NCBI GenBank assembly: GCA_030754395.1 | Contig: JASMAJ010000030.1 | Coordinates: forward strand, 1-8,400 | Direction: 5' to 3' | Length of the DNA stretch: 8,400 nucleotides | From: Candidatus Thalassarchaeaceae archaeon | GTDB taxonomy: Archaea > Thermoplasmatota > Poseidoniia > Poseidoniales > Thalassarchaeaceae | Part shown: piece by piece, positions 6,649-8,400 of the stretch | Numbering within the stretch: the stretch's first letter is position 1 | How the letters are laid out: every line of letters begins with the position of its first letter | Translations under genes and position numbers: made by a program | The notes under the pieces: generated by a model | What the model saw: only the letters and a program-made list of their open reading frames with translations | What the model was told of the DNA's origin: nothing | Database searches by the model: none

Positions 6649-7430
6649 TGAGTGCCGACTTCAAACGTTGGGCTAAGTGGACTGCGGCCACTTCGTTCGT
6701 GTTACTATTGGTATCCCTCGCCTCATTTGGACCTGCTATGGATAAAATGCTCCCATTACTAGACCCCGAACAAGAAAATGTGGCTAAATTAGAAGAGGGG
6801 GGTTCGATTTCTGTCGGACTTACCGATACCAGATATTATGTGATTTTGAGGGTTGTTGAAGATGGAATAGATCCTTCGCCAGAGGTTAGATTAGTAGATT
6901 CTGATGGCGAAGAAATTCAAGGAAGTGCACCAACTTCATTGCACGTTGACCGAGAATTAGATGCTGAAGGGCCAAAATATAGGCCCGTTTGGGTTTATTA
7001 TCCCAAAAATACTGCTAATTATACAATTCATAATGATGGAGACAACACACTTTGGTTAGTAGATGATGCTGCTGCAGAATCTGAAATGCTTAGGAATCCA
7101 ATTGTATTGTTGATGGCCTCAACCTGTTGCTTTGGATTTATTATCGGTTTATTGGCAATAATATTTGCAATAATTTCAACACGCCAAAAACCTCGTAAAA
7201 AAGAGAAAATAGTTAGTGGCCTAGTTATTGATGAAAGGGTAATGACAACTGACGAACTTTACAGGATGCAAAAGGGAGAGGAAGTGAGTGATAGTTCGTT
7301 TACTCAAGAAAAAGTAGCCGACCCATTTGTTTCTAGTGATGCGGCGCCGGCTGCTAAACAAAAAATAATTCAGCAAGATTTGGACTCTGAAATAAATGAA
7401 ACAGAATGGAAAGAATGGGATGAGGGTTGA
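6648..7430 (+). CDS. Two-pass membrane protein of unknown function
   Basis: A 260-residue protein I do not recognise. It has a short basic N-terminus (FKRWAK), a hydrophobic segment at about 12-30 (membrane anchor or uncleaved signal), and a hydrophilic, probably beta-rich domain at about 40-148. A second membrane segment spans about 151-178 (PIVLLMAS...IIFAIIS). A basic stop-transfer patch follows (RQKPRKKEK, 179-187), then an acidic tail to the end (SEINETEWKEWDEG). By the positive-inside rule both termini lie in the cytoplasm and the middle domain outside. The GTG at 6648 is the only reasonable start, because the frame is closed by a stop at 6627 and later methionines would lose the first membrane segment; it has no clear Shine-Dalgarno. 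The gene follows topoisomerase VI A by 42 nt and may be read from the same transcript. No catalytic motif was seen; an exported-domain or stress-sensing role would be speculation. Confidence 0.82.
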   Translation: MSADFKRWAKWTAATSFVLLLVSLASFGPAMDKMLPLLDPEQENVAKLEEGGSISVGLTDTRYYVILRVVEDGIDPSPEVRLVDSDGEEIQGSAPTSLHVDRELDAEGPKYRPVWVYYPKNTANYTIHNDGDNTLWLVDDAAAESEMLRNPIVLLMASTCCFGFIIGLLAIIFAIISTRQKPRKKEKIVSGLVIDERVMTTDELYRMQKGEEVSDSSFTQEKVADPFVSSDAAPAAKQKIIQQDLDSEINETEWKEWDEG

Positions 7431-7454
7431 GGATTTACAATAGAAATCTAATGA

Positions 7455-7463
7455 TTTTTCTTT
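7455..7463 (+). terminator. Possible oligo-T terminator after the membrane-protein gene
   Basis: TTTTTCTTT lies 24 nt after the stop codon at 7430. Archaeal RNA polymerase often terminates at such T-rich tracts without a hairpin. A second T5 run at 7472-7476 overlaps the proposed TATA box of the next gene. Confidence 0.35.
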
Positions 7464-7471
7464 CACTTGGG

Positions 7472-7478
7472 TTTTTAT
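7472..7478 (+). promoter_or_regulatory. TATA box for the ArsR-type regulator
   Basis: TTTTTAT is centred about 40 nt upstream of the ATG at 7515. The usual TATA-to-start distance in archaea would put transcription initiation near 7500, giving a very short leader (about 14 nt). That fits the absence of a convincing Shine-Dalgarno. The predicted start falls in the centre of the dyad at 7487-7515. Confidence 0.45.
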
Positions 7479-7486
7479 CCTACCCT

Positions 7487-7515
7487 TGACTACCCAACTT
7501 CAGGTTGGTTAGTCA
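7487..7515 (+). promoter_or_regulatory. Near-perfect 29-nt dyad, probable operator of the ArsR-type regulator
   Basis: TGACTACCCAAC (7487-7498) and GTTGGTTAGTCA (7504-7515) are inverted copies matching at 11 of 12 positions (mismatch at 7493/7509), with a 5-nt centre. The last base of the right arm is the A of the regulator's ATG. The dyad is centred near the predicted transcription start and just downstream of the TATA box. A dimeric winged-helix protein bound there would block polymerase, so autorepression by the adjacent gene product is the natural reading. An RNA hairpin is less likely, because a start near 7500 would leave the left arm out of the transcript. A direct repeat TACCC (7481-7485 and 7491-7495), one helical turn apart, overlaps it. 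Confidence 0.6.
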
Positions 7516-8252
7516 TGGTTGACTTCGATGAGGCCTTGAAAATTCTTGAGAACAAGGCTCGTCGAGATATTCTGAAGCAATTGACAAAAGAACCACATTA
7601 CCCTTTACAACTCTCAGAAATCTTAGACATCAGTCAACAAGCAGTTGTCAAGCACCTTCGTGTGTTAGAGGAGAATGGATTTGTTGATTCAGAGAAATTT
7701 CCATCTCAAAAAGGTGGGCCTCCTAAGAAAATGTATACTGTAAATCAGTCTTTTTCACTCAGACTTGACCTCGGCCCTAATCTGTTTCGAGCTGAACATC
7801 GCAATATGCCTGCAGGAGGGGCAATTCGTCTCTCATCACGTTTGCCTAGTGATCTTGGGAGTGTTGTAGAGCGTATTGGGACGCGACGCCGTCTCCCTAT
7901 GGGAGAAGCAATGTCTATGCTTTCAGAAATGGACCTCGCTCTAGAAAAAATAGATGAGCAACGAGATGCAATCGTTGCTTTACATCAACAAGTCATGCAG
8001 AAGGTTGCGCCATCAATTGATGATTCGTCTCAGTCATACGAAGAGCGCCAACTCGCACACGCTATGCTCAATCAACCTAGAAGGCCTCTTGACTTGGATC
8101 TCTTCTCACAAGGTCTACGGATCCAGTCAATGGATGCTGAACAGATGATGGAAGGATTGCGTGAACGACTGCTTAGGGACTTCGCGGCAAAGGGTGGGAC
8201 TCTTGTCGCTGCAAAAGAGGGGACTCCTCTCCCGTGGTGGTTAGTTCGTTGA
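7515..8252 (+). CDS. ArsR-family winged-helix transcriptional regulator, archaeal type
   Basis: A 245-residue DNA-binding regulator, presumably dimeric. The N-terminal winged helix spans about 5-78: ALKILENKARRDILKQL (helix 1), YPLQLSEILDIS (helix 2), QQAVVKHLRVLEENGFV (recognition helix), and a wing around GGPPKKMYTV. The segment SLRLDLGPNLF (81-91) is typical of archaeal ArsR-like proteins such as Pyrococcus PH1932, recalled from family knowledge. The remaining ~150 residues contain a helix likely to form a coiled coil (about 128-165, MLSEMDLALEKIDEQRDAIVALHQQV) and a C-terminus I cannot assign, ending PLPWWLVR. There is no cysteine in the protein, so a thiol redox or cysteine-metal sensor such as SurR or classical ArsR is unlikely. 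The start at 7515 is preferred to an in-frame TTG at 7467, because the family begins here and the upstream 48 nt carry the TATA box and dyad. The effector and target genes are unknown. Confidence 0.9.
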   Translation: MVDFDEALKILENKARRDILKQLTKEPHYPLQLSEILDISQQAVVKHLRVLEENGFVDSEKFPSQKGGPPKKMYTVNQSFSLRLDLGPNLFRAEHRNMPAGGAIRLSSRLPSDLGSVVERIGTRRRLPMGEAMSMLSEMDLALEKIDEQRDAIVALHQQVMQKVAPSIDDSSQSYEERQLAHAMLNQPRRPLDLDLFSQGLRIQSMDAEQMMEGLRERLLRDFAAKGGTLVAAKEGTPLPWWLVR

Positions 8253-8399
8253 TTAGAAAATCATGTCTTCTTCGTCAATATTTGATATCAAACTGCTTTT
8301 CTCATTGAATCTTGAAATTGCTTCCATTCGTCGACCATACATCACAACTCCCGCCACTCCCATCAAAGCTACCGTAGCTGAGAGAATGATTGCGGGGAC
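8253..8399 (-). CDS. Membrane-anchored protein, C-terminal fragment (runs off right edge)
   Basis: Reading leftward from the right edge, an open frame of 48 codons ends in TAA at 8253-8255. It encodes a hydrophobic segment (VPAIILSATVALMGVAGVVMY, about 20 residues) followed by GRRMEAISRF and an acidic end (SNIDEEDMIF). This is the pattern of a C-terminal membrane anchor with a basic stop-transfer patch and a short cytoplasmic tail. Its stop codon abuts that of the ArsR-type regulator (8250-8252) on the other strand with no base between, so the two transcripts converge and almost certainly overlap. The family cannot be told from this fragment. Confidence 0.65.
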   Translation of the reverse strand, partial: VPAIILSATVALMGVAGVVMYGRRMEAISRFNEKSSLISNIDEEDMIF

Positions 8400-8400
8400 A

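Noticed and set aside
7467..7514. TTG at 7467 as the start of the ArsR-type regulator, adding 16 residues
   Set aside because: The interval contains the TATA-like box and the dyad, TTG is a weak start, and the helix-turn-helix family normally begins near the ATG at 7515.
1..8400. CRISPR arrays, insertion sequences, integrase sites or phage genes
   Set aside because: No regularly spaced repeats, transposase-like frames or terminal inverted repeats with target duplications were seen; the complete genes are intact and mostly housekeeping.

Overview
The window looks like a piece of an archaeal chromosome, most probably a mesophilic euryarchaeote of the Thermoplasmatota/marine group II (Poseidoniales) type. 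The archaeal assignment is firm: there is a TFB general transcription factor, an adjacent topoisomerase VI B-A gene pair, an archaeal ArsR-type winged-helix regulator of the kind that carries a 'SLRxDLGPN' segment, TATA-like boxes in place of -10/-35 promoters, and GGAGG-type ribosome binding sites. The narrower lineage is an inference from the moderate-to-low GC content, the acidic proteins and the gene style, and was not tested by any search.

Layout from left to right. (1) Positions 1-1080, minus strand: TFB followed 16 nt later by the N-terminus of an unrecognised protein that runs off the left edge. (2) Positions 1081-1248: a divergent promoter region with a good TATA box and a strong ribosome binding site for TFB, plus a tight inverted repeat that overlaps that site. 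(3) Positions 1249-3240, plus strand: a 663-residue aconitase-superfamily hydro-lyase with its swivel domain in front of the catalytic domains. (4) Positions 3241-3405: a spacer whose last ~80 nt are GC-rich. (5) Positions 3406-6605: topoisomerase VI subunits B and A, overlapping by 4 nt. (6) Positions 6648-7430: a two-pass membrane protein of unknown function, 42 nt after the topoisomerase genes and perhaps in their transcript. (7) Positions 7431-7514: an oligo-T tract, a TATA box and a striking dyad that runs into the start codon of the next gene. (8) Positions 7515-8252: the ArsR-type regulator. (9) Positions 8253-8399, minus strand: the C-terminal end of a membrane-anchored protein that converges on the regulator with no gap between stop codons.

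Most of this is housekeeping: transcription initiation, central or amino-acid metabolism, and relaxation/decatenation of DNA. I see no mobile element, CRISPR array, rRNA or tRNA, and no evidence of a new multi-gene defence or metabolic system. The points most worth a second look are the near-perfect 29-nt dyad at the regulator's start (a probable autoregulatory operator), the inverted repeat that includes part of the TFB ribosome binding site, the domain order of the hydro-lyase, the GC-rich leader of topoisomerase VI B, and the uncharacterised membrane protein lying between topoisomerase VI and the regulator.
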